NCBI GenBank assembly: GCA_947561585.1
Contig: CANNZV010002606.1
Span: forward strand, 133,237 to 197,236
DNA: 64,000 nucleotides
From: Caprella mutica
Lineage: Eukaryota; Arthropoda; Malacostraca; Amphipoda; Caprellidae
Reading direction: 5' to 3'
Shown here piece after piece: positions 1 through 11,922 of this stretch. Position numbers and translations under genes: made by a program. The notes below the pieces were generated by a model. The model saw nothing but the letters and a program-made list of their open reading frames with translations. It was not told where the DNA came from and made no database searches. Each line of letters starts with the position of its first letter. Positions within the stretch are counted from its first letter, which is position 1.

Positions 1-173
1 TCCTCATCCTGTAAAAAACATGATTTCACATCAGATAAAACAACAACTAACTATTTTGTACAATCAGTTTAGGATTAACAGTAGCTAAACAGTAATCAAT
101 GTACAAAGATAAACTAGGATGATTTCATAACCTCCTTTAATTGATGACGTAGGAGATAATTAAATTTAGGTAG

Positions 174-3100
174 CTAACTACTCCTTCGAGACGTAGAAGA
201 TAAATATTTAGGTAATTTGACTGGGTTTACCTGAGCTTCTTCCAGTATAGCGAGTTGTTCCTCTGTGAGTAGTTCCTTCAGAGGTTTGCCAGACCCCTTG
301 CCCCTCTGAATGACATCCATGATGCTAGCCATTTGCTCCATACGCTTCTTGGCCTCGTTCAACTGCCTGTAAAGGGACTAGTTATTAAAAATTTAACAAC
401 AAGTACCAAGCTAGGGTTGTTCTAACATTTTTATTTCGATATTACATTTTAAATTATGTTATTAAATATTAATACATATGAGTTTTGTTAGCTATATATC
501 ACATTAAATTAAACTGTTAAATTAACTAATATGCCGAAGTCTGTCGGGTAGCTACATTATAACTTATTACATATGAGAGCTTTATATATAATGAACATCA
601 GCCTGTACACTATTAGCAACAGACAACACATTATGAGCAGCAAAAATGTCGCTTCATGAGTGCAGTATTTGAACAAATAAAGTAGCTAGCTACCTAAGTA
701 GCTCATATTCCATCCATCCAAATTAATTAATAAAATTCATTTGCATAGTTCAAAAATAATATCAACATTCGTAAAAAATCAATAGCGTTCTGTTACTTCT
801 GTAGGACATATGGCAGAGGTTTAAAGAAAATTTCAGCCCATTTTTTGGACAGTGACCGACAGGCTAAGAAAATATCCTGGATTAATTAATTCCTATCTAT
901 CCCATTATAAATCAAGTGTTAATAATTCGAAAAACATATTAAATAAAATCTGCAACACGAAAAATTTGACACCACTTTCTAAACTCTAAAGAAGTGTAAT
1001 TTGAAAGTCTCTAAGCCTAACCATTTGGGAGTAATATTCTCCAAGTCGCATACAGACAGTCAGAGAAAATAAATAATAGGATTAGCTACCACTTTTATAT
1101 CTCTCAAATCTTTGTATGTAAACATTATTGTAGAGCAGATAATAACTTATAGTTTAATACCTTTTAAATGGTGAAGCAAGGGTTTCTTCACTCACTTGTA
1201 CTTAGCAATGACCACAGGGTCCCTCCTCTCACTCTCATTGAGCTGGAGCACAATGCCATCCACTCCCTCCACAAACTCCTCCACCTCTCCACCAGATGTC
1301 TCTCCTCCGGTAGAAGCAGGAGGAGCAGTTGGTGCTTCACTAGCGGTAGAGGTGGATGAACCTTCTCCCTGAGAAACATTGGCAAATGAATGGCTAGGGT
1401 ATGTTACGAATCATCATCAGTTCTACATTTTTGGTCATATAAAAATAAATAATCCTTAATACATCAATTTTTTTTATATGACCAAAGATGTGGAAACAAC
1501 CGATAACTTGTAACTTACCCTATGTACTCAAAAATATCAATCAGTCAATTTTATGGATGAGAAATATCACTCTTGAAATAATTCTTAGCTATTACTTTTA
1601 GCTACGGAAAGTCCCGAAGAAGAATATAATCCTTCAAATACATGCTACAGATAAGAGTTTAACTCTTATCTGTACTATCATTAGCATCAATAGTCTGCAT
1701 CTCGTTAATGATATCAAAATGATGAGAGAGCAAAAAATAGTCAGTGCTAACCTTTCTTTAGCTGTCAAAATCATCTAATAAATTAGCCATTGCCTCGTTA
1801 GCACATGACTCACTCTCTCACATACACGACTCACTCTCTCACATACACGACTCACTCTCTCACATACACGACTCACTCTCTCACATACACGACTCACTCT
1901 CTCACATACACGACTCACTCTCTCACATACATGACTCACTCATTTACCTTATTAAGTGACTTTTGGCTGATGTCCAGTAGTCTCTTCATGCCCTCTAACT
2001 CCTCCTTGAGGTTGCTAAGGTGCTGGTTCCTGAGATTCAACTCTTGCCCAGCAGCCACCATTTGAGCTTTGGCTGCTATTACGGCAGATATGGGAGAGTC
2101 CTCTGCCTCATCACTAGTGTCTGAAAGAGACATTACAACAAAGCATTTGAGAATAATATTGCTAGAAGTCTAAATATATTGTATAGCTAGATACTTGTCA
2201 TTAATTTATCAACCAAGAAACTATATAATTAAACGTTTCAAAGAGCCTCCACATTCTGTGCAAGGAGTTGCCAAGAGCCTCCACATTCTGATTTCACAGG
2301 TTGTTATTTTAATTTAATAGTATTTACAATTTGCTTGCAGGATATTTTAGATTCAACAGTGTTCATATAGCTAATTTAATAGATTTCGAAATGATTGAAA
2401 GTAGACTGATAAATTTTATATCGTTTATTTTTCTTAGGAACAATATGACTAACAAGATGATAGACATTGTTATTAACCAAGTGTTATATATTCCAAAGCA
2501 AAATACACTCAAGAAAATTTATTCTAATTCATAGCTATACTAGCTATAGTACTACAAACTACTCTCTTTAGAGAAGTCTGTGCAAATACAAATGCGATAA
2601 TTACTTTTTAGTTAAGAGTTGACAGAAACTAATCTTTTCTCTCTTGGAAACCTAATTCAAAAGACAAAGTTGATTTTTCTGAAGACTAATTAAGACAAGA
2701 GTTTTAAAATTAAGACAACATAGCTTAGATACCTTCAGTTTCTTGCGATTGCTTTACAGTAGCAGCTTCTTGAGAGGACGCAGTAGATAAAGCTGCTGTA
2801 GTCTCAGTAGAGTTGCCAGTTGTTAAAGCAGCAGTAACAGTTCTACTGTCAGTACTGCCATAGGGTGCAGTCGCAACAGTAGCAGTAGTACCAGAACTAC
2901 TAGTAACAACTACTTCCGCAGTAGGAGCATTAATAGGTGTTGCAGTGGATTCTTCTTCCTCTTCTGGGTCTGAAAAGAGCATAAGTTATTGTAGTTAATT
3001 ATTCCATGATTAAATATCTATATTTGTATATCAACAGAATATAGGCAGGTATTAGTTGAGTAAAAAAAGAAGAAAGACGAAGTGCTGTGCATGACTGAGA

Positions 3101-6100
3101 ATAAAAAACATGCAGTCCACCACTCACCCAGTCCCTGTTCACCACTCTCACCCAGTCCCTGTTCACCACTCTCACCCAGTCCCTGTTCACCACTCTCACC
3201 CAGTCCCTGTTCACCACTCTCACCCAGTCCCTGTTCACCACTCTCACCCAGTCCCTGTTCACCACTCTCACCCAGTCCCTGTTCACCACTCTCACCCAGT
3301 CCCTGTTCACCACTCTCACCCAGTCCCTGTTCACCACTCTCACCCAGTACCCTGTTCACCACTCTCACCCAGTCCCTGTTCACCACTCTCACCCAGTCCC
3401 TGTTCACCACTCTCACCCAGTCCCTGTTCACCACTCTCACCCAGTCCCTGTTCACCACTCTCACCCAGTCCCTGTTCACCACTCACCCAGTCTCTGTTCA
3501 TCACTCACCCAGTCCCTGTTCACCACTCACCCAGTCCCTGTTCATCACTCACCCAGTCCCTGTTCACCACTCACTCAGTCCCTGTTCACCACTCACCCAG
3601 TCCCTGTTCACCACTCACCCAGTCCCTGTTCACCACTCACCCAGTCCCTGTTCACCACTCACCCAGTCCCTGTTCACCACTCACCCAGTCCCTGTTCACC
3701 ACTCACCCAGTCCCTATTCACCACTCACCCAGTCCCTGTTCACTTCTCCTAATAGCTCTAAGGTGCTTCAGCTGGGTGATGATAGCTACAAGCTGAGTCT
3801 TCTTAGTCTCCAGTTGGCTTATTTTAGCGTCTATTTCAGCTTTGGCTGCAGTCTCACCCTCAGCCAGAGCGTTAATCTTTGTGTCGTAAGCAGAGCGCAG
3901 AGTGGACACCTTCTCGTAAAGAGCTCTGAAGTCTACCAGCCCTGTGTTGAGTTCATCCAGTGTCCAGCCTGTTGCCCCAGGAATAGCATCCTCATAGAAA
4001 GAGTCTCTGTTAGTCTGCGCCAAGAGCAGACTCCTCTCCTGCTGTGTGATGTCTCTTCTCTGTCTCTTGAGAGCCAATAGCCTCTGCTGAGTGGCTCGAT
4101 AACGGTCCACCAAGTCCTCCCTTCTGGCCACACTGTCTCTGAGCCTCTCAGTCAGTTCCGTGGCCTCTGCCATACCTGCTGTTAAACGATCACTGAAGTT
4201 GGAGTGAGACTGAGGCACAGCACCAGTTGAGTCAAAGTCTAGCCTGTCTACAGTCACTGAAGAGACTTGTCCTTTGTTCTGAAGTTGGAGGGAAATTTGT
4301 CAGAAGGTTCATAAAGATTAAATTTAAATATTATGATATTGCTTCTGATGAGATATATTATAGATATAATATAGCTACCAAGAGACAAAGTAATGAAATT
4401 TAATGAAAAATGGCTATAATAAATGAATGAGATAACTTTAGACTAGATTTAAGATATACATAAGTTTTTGAGTGAAATAATCACAACTTTCAAGAAACAG
4501 AGATTACTCAGATTACTGATATTATCAGATTTAAACAAAAACATTTGAACATCATACACAAGTATAAAGTTATTGATTGAATACAGCTTTTCAAGCAATA
4601 AGCTATCCAATATCACTGTGTTAGCTACTGGATAATGCAAGAACTAACTACCTAACAAAACGACAATAATAAATTCAATTTAACATCAGCTATCTCTAAC
4701 AGTAATAGTAATAATTAATAAGCTACCTGAGAATTTAGTGCACTACTAGTGACTGGTTCATCTTGGTTGCTAGTCTCAGTTGGCTGTGGAATAGAAATAA
4801 TAATAATTTAGTAAATATATTTTAGAATTAAATTAGGTTAGATGGAGTTGCACCAATAGATTGCATTTAATAATTATTAACAACTTTCACAAGTTACAAC
4901 TTCATGAATGATGAAGTCTGGCTGCAGTTCTGTTTTGATCATGGATTATAATTATTTATTGTTGTTAGGCCTATGTATTTTTGGGAAAAGAAAGCAGATA
5001 GAAATATCAAATATTTCAAGAAAATTAGCAAATAACTTCGTTGTGATATTTATTCCTTCTTACATTGAAATGAAAAAATGACAAGGTGAAATTTAAAGCA
5101 CACTATAATTAAAAACGAAGATTAGTTTTTAAGTGGAGAAAAGAGGTTTACATAGATATATAGCCATTAAATTAGTGGGAAATGAAATAGGAACACAATG
5201 ATGTTAGGTAACAATTTCACTCAATCAGAACAGTGGCACTCACTGTTGATTGCAGTGTTGCCAAATGAGAGACTAACTTCACCTCTGAAGTCTTCAGTTC
5301 ACTCAGAACTTTTCTAAGAGTATTATACTGGCCTATTTTATCCTGAAGTGTAGGTATGGAATATTATGTTAATATCTTTTATTTAAATATGAAAGAAAAA
5401 TAGCTAATTATCTATGTAGCTAGCAACTTTGACGCTACATATATAACAACCATTTAGTTTGTTTATACTTTGAAACAATATGAACTAGGAAATGGATTAA
5501 ACATGATTGATGACATTAACTATTTGAACCTCTATGTCTATTATATCTGTTATATGCTGCAGTATTTATTCAAGCCTACATTTTAAGAAACCATCTTAAA
5601 TTCCTTTTTGCTTCTAAAGTTCATTTTGCTTACCATATCAGCTTGGTGTTCTAGTCCCTGCATAGCAGTGGAAGTTTGCTGAATGTAGCTACGAACTTGT
5701 TGCAACTTATTCTTAACGACTGAAGCATTGTCACTTAGAGACTGTGAAAAAGAATTGATATGTGTAGAGTATAGTTATAGTAGCTAGCTAATAAATAGTC
5801 AATCAAATAACACATCTTTCAACTCATTACTAACTAGTATCTAAATAAAATCATTGAAATTAAATTTACCTATTAATAAATAAAAGATGCAATAAATATA
5901 AATTCACCAATACCGTTTGTATAGGTAGCTACTTTTTTTAATTTTAATGAAAAAACAGTCCATGTAAAATAGTTATACAAGAATACATATGAAACCTTTG
6001 AATTCTTGTACCTACATTTGTTATCTGAGGTCATAATTTGGAATTAGAAATAATTTGATATATCACCCATCAGCACTGTGAAGATAAAACACTTATAGCT

Positions 6101-7151
6101 AAGTAGCAACATATAATTGCATTTAAAAAAATCAGAGAATATTGAAATCAATTAGCTTTTTTCAATTTGATGCAGCTACCTAATTTAAATTGACATCTAT
6201 AAAGACAAATAGAATTACCCCATAAGACAGAGTCACATCCACTCCTCCATTGACTCCACCATTAGCTTGTGTGTTAGAAGCATTGGTGTTATCTGCTGAA
6301 GTACTGGTGGTGGAGGTGCTCGAGTTACTATTGTCAGTGTTGCTTCTGGAAATGAAGTAGAGTCATGCAATGAATAACAAAATACTACAGAAATGATATC
6401 TCTAATCTAAGATCCAAAGATAACAGCTAGGAGCAAGCTACTGAAGAATTAAAAAAATATGTCTATGGTTAGGCAGAGAACATATTGTTATAGTTAAATG
6501 ATATTGATCATAGAAATTTACAAAAAAATAAAAAAAATGGCATCAGAAGGCATTACCTACACCAGACCAGTAAACTTTTCAGCCCTTTCGTCCTAGCAGC
6601 TAATGTGGAACGATTCATTAATTAGAATTTAGAATTAAATTTAATCATTGAGGTCAAAGAATCAGTTGGATTAGGTAGCTATAGGGATTTTAATGAACAT
6701 AAATATCATTAATATAAAATTATGATAATTTCAGATTGATACAGTTTATTTATAATGTGTTCAAACTTTTTTAACCCTTTAGCGACCAGGTGGACACTCG
6801 TGTCTCCTTTCATATAGTAGTCCCATGGGACCAACTGGCCATGTGTCCTCTTCAATATTCTTTTATAAATTAAAAAAAAATTCTCATCAAATGATTTTTA
6901 TACATATCCTCACTGATGTCTTAACTTAAAAAAAAGTTATCAAATATTTTATTCAAAGTCAGAAAAAAAAAGTGGCTCGCTAAAGGGTTAAATGATGAAA
7001 GAATTTTATTTATTTATTTTTGCCTCATAACACTTTCACTTTGCTCTAAATTTTTTAATGAAATTAAAATGAATCATCCTATTTGTTATCAGAAACAAAC
7101 TTACTTGTTTGATGAGTTATCATCATTAGGTGGTTTGTCTACAGGAGACAT
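174..7151 (-). CDS. Acidic coiled-coil protein, ten exons, 587 residues, family uncertain
   Basis: Exons in coding order: 7105-7151, 6219-6345, 5634-5741, 5244-5342, 4727-4783, 3729-4278, 2733-2969, 1948-2120, 1196-1368, 174-366 (stop TAG at 174-176). All have GT/AG borders and the phases add up to 588 codons. The ATG at 7151 is the first in frame because an in-frame TAG lies just upstream. A possible 5'UTR exon lies at 7530-7563, spliced to an acceptor near 7162. Residues 1-58 are Ser/Thr/Asn-rich. Residues 59-127 and about 165-325 look coiled-coil (Leu, Gln, Lys and Arg heptads), followed by a Glu run and a Thr/Ser/Ala-rich linker. A second helical block follows, and then a conserved-looking tail (KYKQLNEAKKRMEQMA, ELLTEEQLAILEEA). 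No catalytic motif, signal peptide or membrane segment is visible. The heptads faintly recall centriolar-satellite scaffolds such as PCM1, but I cannot confirm that. The donors of the exons at 3729 and 1948 are followed directly by tandem repeats. I see no AATAAA before the window edge. Confidence 0.85.
1397..1520. mobile_element. Palindromic MITE, TA-flanked family, inside an intron
   Basis: The segment starts GGGTATGTTACGAATCAT and ends with its inverted match GATAACTTGTAACTTACCC, with TA on both sides. It belongs to the family seen at 14581-14735, 29290-29380, 36261-36422 and 58681-58891. The TA flanks suggest a Tc1/mariner-type target duplication. It lies in the intron between the exons at 1948-2120 and 1196-1368 of the coiled-coil gene. 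No coding capacity. Confidence 0.75.
1807..1941 (-). repeat. Minisatellite A, 21-bp unit, abutting a 5' splice site
   Basis: Unit starts fall at 1807, 1828, 1849, 1870, 1891, 1912 and 1933, giving six full 21-bp units and a partial one. On the coding (minus) strand each unit holds three donor-like hexamers: GTATGT, GTGAGA and GTGAGT. The array begins within a few bases of the real donor (AAG|GTAAAT, exon edge 1948) of the coiled-coil gene. The overlapping plus-strand reading frame is an artefact of the repeat. Confidence 0.95.
3118..3741 (-). repeat. Minisatellite B, 22- and 24-bp units copied from an exon-intron junction
   Basis: About 27 tandem units. Those next to the exon (about 3483-3741) are 22 bp. 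The distal ones (about 3124-3482) are 24 bp, with an extra dinucleotide and one 25-bp variant near 3345. On the minus strand the unit holds GAACAGGGACTGG followed by GTGAGT (22-mers) or GTGAGA (24-mers). The exon at 3729-4278 ends in exactly GAACAGGGACTGG and its intron begins GTGAGT, so the array is a serial duplication of this donor, partly inside the exon. The reading frames of 114 to 332 residues seen here on both strands are repeat artefacts. Confidence 0.95.
6771..6991. mobile_element. piggyBac-like non-autonomous element
   Basis: Bounded by TTAA at 6771-6774 and 6988-6991. The left end reads CCCTTTAGCGACC and the right end GGCTCGCTAAAGGG, which are inverted matches. TTAA target sites and CCC-starting ends are the hallmark of piggyBac elements. 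It is only about 220 bp and has no transposase. It sits in the first coding intron of the coiled-coil gene. A related copy lies at 40356-40610. Confidence 0.65.
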
Positions 7152-8640
7152 TTGGAAAACTCTAAGAGACTATCAATATCACAATAAATATATAAAACTA
7201 TTCTTAAACAATCTATTTGATACAATCTGTTGAAAAGATATTAATTAATAATTGCATTCATTGGTGATGTGAAAGATTCTTGGTGACTAAAAGTTAATTA
7301 GGTACCTAAATAGTAAATTATCCTTATGCTTACAAGCTAGCTAATTTAATTAGATTGAACAAATTATTTCACAATTTAAAGCCAATTAAATATATCTTTG
7401 CAAGATTTTGAATTTTCAAATATAAGTCAATTGAACCTCCCCAACTGAAACATGTATAAAATTTATTTGTTAGCAACTTAGCATGAGGATTTTTTAGAGT
7501 GCTACTCATGAGTCCTGACAGGATCTTACCACTGGAAACTGACTGTAACTGACAGTCACAAACCTAAAGAGGAAAATAAATCATGTATTGTTTTTTAAAT
7601 GTAGAAGGAGCAGAGAGGGAAGTTCAAGTAGAAAAGTACTTCCCAGGTTCATGAATAATCCGTTCTGTCTAGACTGCAGGAACTGCTGAACTTGTAAACT
7701 GTTCTCCAAGAATGCCTTTATGTTGGTCTCTGTTCTCAGTATAGTACATGTAAATATAGGAGGAAATAAAACAGGAAATTAAGGCTTGTTTACACAGAAA
7801 ATGTTAAATGTGCCCCATGTTCTGCTGCTTCTGCAGACTGACCAGTCTGTATTTGGTACAGAAAATCCTACTGACTTTAACAAAAAGGTGGAAAAATCCA
7901 CCAATAATTTGGCTGATCTATCAACATTTGCCCAATTTATCCAATGAAAATTAATGAATAGCTATAGGACAATATAGAAATAAAAAGCTAAAAATCTACT
8001 GACTTTGCTAGAATAATTTTATCAAAGGGGAACAATTCCACAGATAAGTTGTTGGAATTTACCATGTAATACAGTCTGGCAGACTGGTGTTATGTTATGA
8101 CAGTTAGGTCTGGTAAGGTACAATGACTAAAATTATTGGATGAAGAAAAGACATAGGTAGGGTACTTCCTAGCCTATTATGAATTATTTACAATATAATT
8201 ATATAATTATACTGTGAAAGTGTGAATCATTATTTATTATAATCCAGTAGTCTACCAGATAGTATTTGATGCAATCATGCAATTATTGCACTGATGGTAA
8301 ATAAGGCAATAACTTAAATTGAAATCTCTCTTGACAGTGATAACTTAATGGGATTGTTTTCCTTGGAAATAGTCCAGACTTAGCATGTTACATTATACAT
8401 AGTAAATTAGTTAAAGCCAATTAACTGGCTTAGATTTCAAAAGGTCAAAACTCAGATGTCTAATTGGCTTAAAATTTTGAATTGATTCCTATGTTCTCAA
8501 GCTAATGCCTAATTTTTGCTTGAAATCTTCAAAAAATGAGCCAAATTGGCTTGGCTCAGAATTTTGGTGAAATTTTGGCATAAAAATTGGCTTACAATTT
8601 TCCAGCCTCTGAAACATGGCCGGTGACAGTGAGACTGCAA
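7152..8640. other. Upstream region of the coiled-coil gene, no gene seen
   Basis: AT-rich. It holds the possible 5'UTR exon at 7530-7563 and a repeat segment at about 7660-7780 that resembles 43335-43700 (both contain GCAGGAACTGC, AAACTGTTCT and GGAGGAAATAA). At about 8405-8620 is a repeat built on AAGCCAATT and TTGGCTT words, found inverted at about 43776-44036. No coding exon could be supported. Confidence 0.6.
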
Positions 8641-8697
8641 AAACTAATAGTGTCTGTCAAGATGATAAAATCTTTTACCTAAGTCTTATTCTGTTAA

Positions 8698-8757
8698 CCA
8701 GTCTGGAAAATACCTTAGGCTAACAGATGAATTTTAGAGGCTAAATGCTACAGAACA
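8698..8757. mobile_element. hAT-like family-3 fragment
   Basis: It begins CCAGTCTGGAAAATACC and runs on with sequence matching, in reverse, the right half of the element at 61326-61479. Its far end is lost next to the family-1 insertion at 8766. Confidence 0.6.
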
Positions 8758-8765
8758 GTACAGTG

Positions 8766-9020
8766 CCAGTCTGCATAATGTGTCTCTTCTCTCGCAGAGA
8801 TTTTAATTTTAGAGAGAGTTATTCTCCGACTCCCAGCAGCACATTCAGAATCTCCTGCAGCTAAAATGGTAACATAGGAATTAATTTAAAATCTTCTGTA
8901 GCTAAATTAATGGTAACATAGGAAATAATTCATGATCTCCCGCAGAGATCTCCAATTTCAAAAATTCAATCAAAAACTCCCGCAGAGTCTTTGAAAAATG
9001 TTCCATATTCTGCAGTCTGG
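8766..9020. mobile_element. hAT-like MITE, family 1 copy D
   Basis: A 255-bp element starting CCAGTCTGCATAAT and ending ATTCTGCAGTCTGG. It is flanked by the perfect 8-bp duplication GTACAGTG (8758-8765 and 9021-9028). The 8-bp target duplication is typical of the hAT superfamily. No transposase. Same family as 60548-60806, 60894-61152 and 61491-61721. Confidence 0.85.
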
Positions 9021-9238
9021 GTACAGTGGTGCGACTGCGCTGCAATCTGATGCACCGCCCAGCTTTTAGATAAATTAGATACGTATCAACCAGGCTTGAG
9101 ACCACCCTGAGTCTTAAGTGTTACTGTGAATTTGTGAAAAAATGAAACATGTGAATGATGTGATTATAGATTAACAAATTATTTATTATTACAGATATCA
9201 TCAAAAAAGATATAAAAATATGGTAAACTAAAAATATG

Positions 9239-10412
9239 GTTCAGTTGACAACTTGACCCTTGGTCCTTGGATAGGGTCCAGAGTGGAAAATTCAAATTCT
9301 GACAGAGTTACTCATGAATACAGAATACTCAACCAAAGAGTTTATTAATGATTAATCCTGCTTAGTATTAGTAAATCATGTTTAGTATGCAGAGTTCAAT
9401 TTTTTTCAAATATTATGAAATATATAACTGATTTTTACATAATTAAAAGGAATAATGTTTAGTTTCTGAACTCTATATTTAGATCAACTCTATATGCTAA
9501 ATGCTGCGGATTATACAATTTTTAGCAATTTACCATTAATTTTTGAAGTCTGTAAAACTCCAACAGAGTAGTAATTAGTTCATCAGAGAGCACCTATTTT
9601 TCCAGACTGGTATGGGGATAAACTAACAAAATCCATATATCATTCAAACGCGCAACAATCGACTGATGGTTGACTTGTTAAATATAAAAAAGTTTTTAAA
9701 AGTATTTTTCCCAGTAAAAACAAAACAATTAATTAAATGCATGATCAAAGAAAACCTGTATCATTCGAACGCGCAGAAATCGATCGATTCGATGGTTGCG
9801 CAATCGATCGATGGCTGCGCAAACTATTGATCATTGATCAACAGATTGCACAGCGAAATCGGTCGATATTGCAGATCACTCAAACGCGTGTAACATCTAT
9901 ACTAATAATTTCCTAAATGTGTTTATATATTTATTTATTTGGTGTCCCCTTTTACATGACAGGTATTAAACATGAAAATAGTAGCAATGATAGGCACGGG
10001 AATATATAAATGTTTTATCTATAGAATAGATTAGACTATGCATAATGCAGAAAATTTAATTTTAATTGAATAATTGAATTCATTAAAAGTAACGTAACAA
10101 CGGGAAATAAATTGGTATTGATGGTGACCCATTATTTTAAACAGCAAAATACACTAGTGTATCTATAAAACCGATCAACTATTCAGTATTCAAGAGAATG
10201 CCTTATGGAAACACATTAAGAAAATGACAACTGAAGGTAAATTTACCAAATTTTGTAAATAAGAATAGTCTTGTTAACGGATCCTTAATCTCAATAAATA
10301 TATGTAAAATATGATTTAGATATTAATATCCCTTTATAATATATACCCACGGCCGCTTCCTAGTTTAGTTGACCCTATCGCCTATCCAAGGGTCAAGTTG
10401 TCAACTAAACTG
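9239..10412. mobile_element. About 1.17-kb element with terminal inverted repeats
   Basis: The left end holds CAGTTGACAACTTGACCCTT (from about 9242). The right end at about 10391-10410 is its inverted match, CAAGTTGTCAACTAAAC. No long reading frame inside. The interior holds a family-3 hAT-like fragment ending at 9610 (TTTTCCAGACTGG) and a palindrome-rich patch at 9640-9900 with repeated ATCGATCGAT and CAAACGCG words. The superfamily is not determined. Confidence 0.6.
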
Positions 10413-10548
10413 GGAGTTTACCAAAAATATAAAGGAACACCTTTATTCAAGATAAAACTTAAGTTAGCAAACTAAATAGCACCATAGCGCCTAGACTATC
10501 AGTACCTCGCCTCCAAAACTATCACTGTTAAAAGCTAGCGTTAAGTTG

Positions 10549-11620
10549 TTAAAGCCCCGTCCAGACGCTCCGACAAATGCCCAGATTTCTCTGAAATCAG
10601 GTCATTCAGGTGTTCGCGAGCAAATTTGTCCGCGATATGGCAGGCAAATTTGTCCCCGATCACAAGAATCGAAACTGTCAGTGACTTTCAACATGTTGGA
10701 CAAATTTGTCCCCGAACAAGTGTTCGGGTTCGCGAGTCGCGACTGTTATTTGAAAGAATATATGTGATATATGGAGTAAATTAGATAATTACTTTCATTT
10801 TAGATTTTCATTATTTAGGTAGTAGTCTATTTATATTATTTGATTGAGATTTTTGTACCTAAATAAATTTAAATAAATTTTTGTATTTTTTTTAGAATAA
10901 ATGTGATTAGTTATTTACAATTCTACATATTAGTTACTGACTATGGTAAGTTCCGAGTTATCGAACAGATCCACATTTTCGGACACGTATTATAAATATT
11001 ATAGGTAGCTATTTTGATTATCATTTAACTCTCATTGTAATAATTAGTTTTCCTTTCTTACTTTTCTGTAAATGGGGAACCGTCTCATAACTTGGTACTT
11101 ACCCCAATAAATAGGTATGAATTATTTGGTTGTTTCTAGGTATTATACTATAAGGTTCTAGGTATTATACTATAAGTAACTCAGGTTAGATATCTATGTA
11201 AATATTTATATTAGGTATAAAATCCGCTAGATTAAATACCTAGATAAATATTTATATTATATATCGATCGTCCAGTTATCTAATTACGCATTTATATTAT
11301 ATAATCAGCTAGTACCTACTACCTAGGTAAGAATTTATATTTTATATCCGATAGGTACCTAGGTAATCATTTTTTTAAATCCATTCTTGTTTCTAAAATA
11401 GCTAAATTGTTAGGTATTAACTAATAACTATCAACAACAACATATGATATTTTTCCAATGAATTAATTATGCAGAATCGCGAACACGGACATTTCAGTTT
11501 CTTGATCATATTGCTCTCGTCTGGACGCGAACACAGGCTGAAATGAGATTGTCCGTGTTCGCCCGAGCAAAAGTATTTCCAAACACTGGGCATTTGTCGG
11601 AACGTCTGGACGGGGCTTAA
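10549..11620. mobile_element. About 1.07-kb DNA transposon remnant, TTAA-flanked
   Basis: The left end, AGCCCCGTCCAGACGCTCC from 10553, and the right end, GTCTGGACGGGGC up to 11616, form inverted repeats that extend through CGACAAATGCCCAG. TTAA lies at 10549-10552 and 11617-11620. Sub-terminal copies of CAAATTTGTCC and of GAACACGGAC occur inside each end, like transposase binding sites. A TA-type MITE sits inside at about 10944-11105. Reading frames of 73 and 109 residues overlap the terminal repeats and do not look like protein. Confidence 0.65.
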
Positions 11621-11767
11621 CCAGTTAAAAATAGTTACAAGATGCACATTGTAATGACAATTAATGAAATGCGGATGACCAATTGCCCTTTGAGTCTTAC
11701 ACACGCAGGGGTGTTCCATGCTACCTGCAACTATCATGGATACCAATTAATATAGATAATTAATATA

Positions 11768-11850
11768 TGATTTAAATCACTTTTTCTTATAGCATCGTTG
11801 AAAAAGTAGGAGGAACTCAGCAAAAGCAAAAAGTCTGGTGTGCACGGCCC
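11768..11850. mobile_element. Half copy of the GGGCCGTACACACG palindromic family
   Basis: It carries the right-hand words of that family (CTTTTTCTTATA, AAAAGTAGGAGGA, AGTCTGGTG, CACGGCCCT), as in the full copy at 20830-21106, but without the left arm. Confidence 0.6.
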
Positions 11851-11922
11851 TAGGCAGCCCTATCTTGGTTAAGTAAGTTTAAAAGCCAATCTTGAATGAC
11901 CATAATAATTTTCAATTGAGTA

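Noticed and set aside
3082..4080. 332- and 228-residue plus frames rich in Ser, Pro, His and Cys
   Set aside because: Translation of minisatellite B followed by the antisense of a real exon.
8698..9610. One family-3 element split by the family-1 copy and the 1.17-kb element
   Set aside because: The two fragments overlap in content and lack matching flanks, so they are more likely separate partial copies.
11417..11746. 109-residue minus frame
   Set aside because: It runs through the terminal inverted repeat of the 1.07-kb element and has no protein-like pattern.
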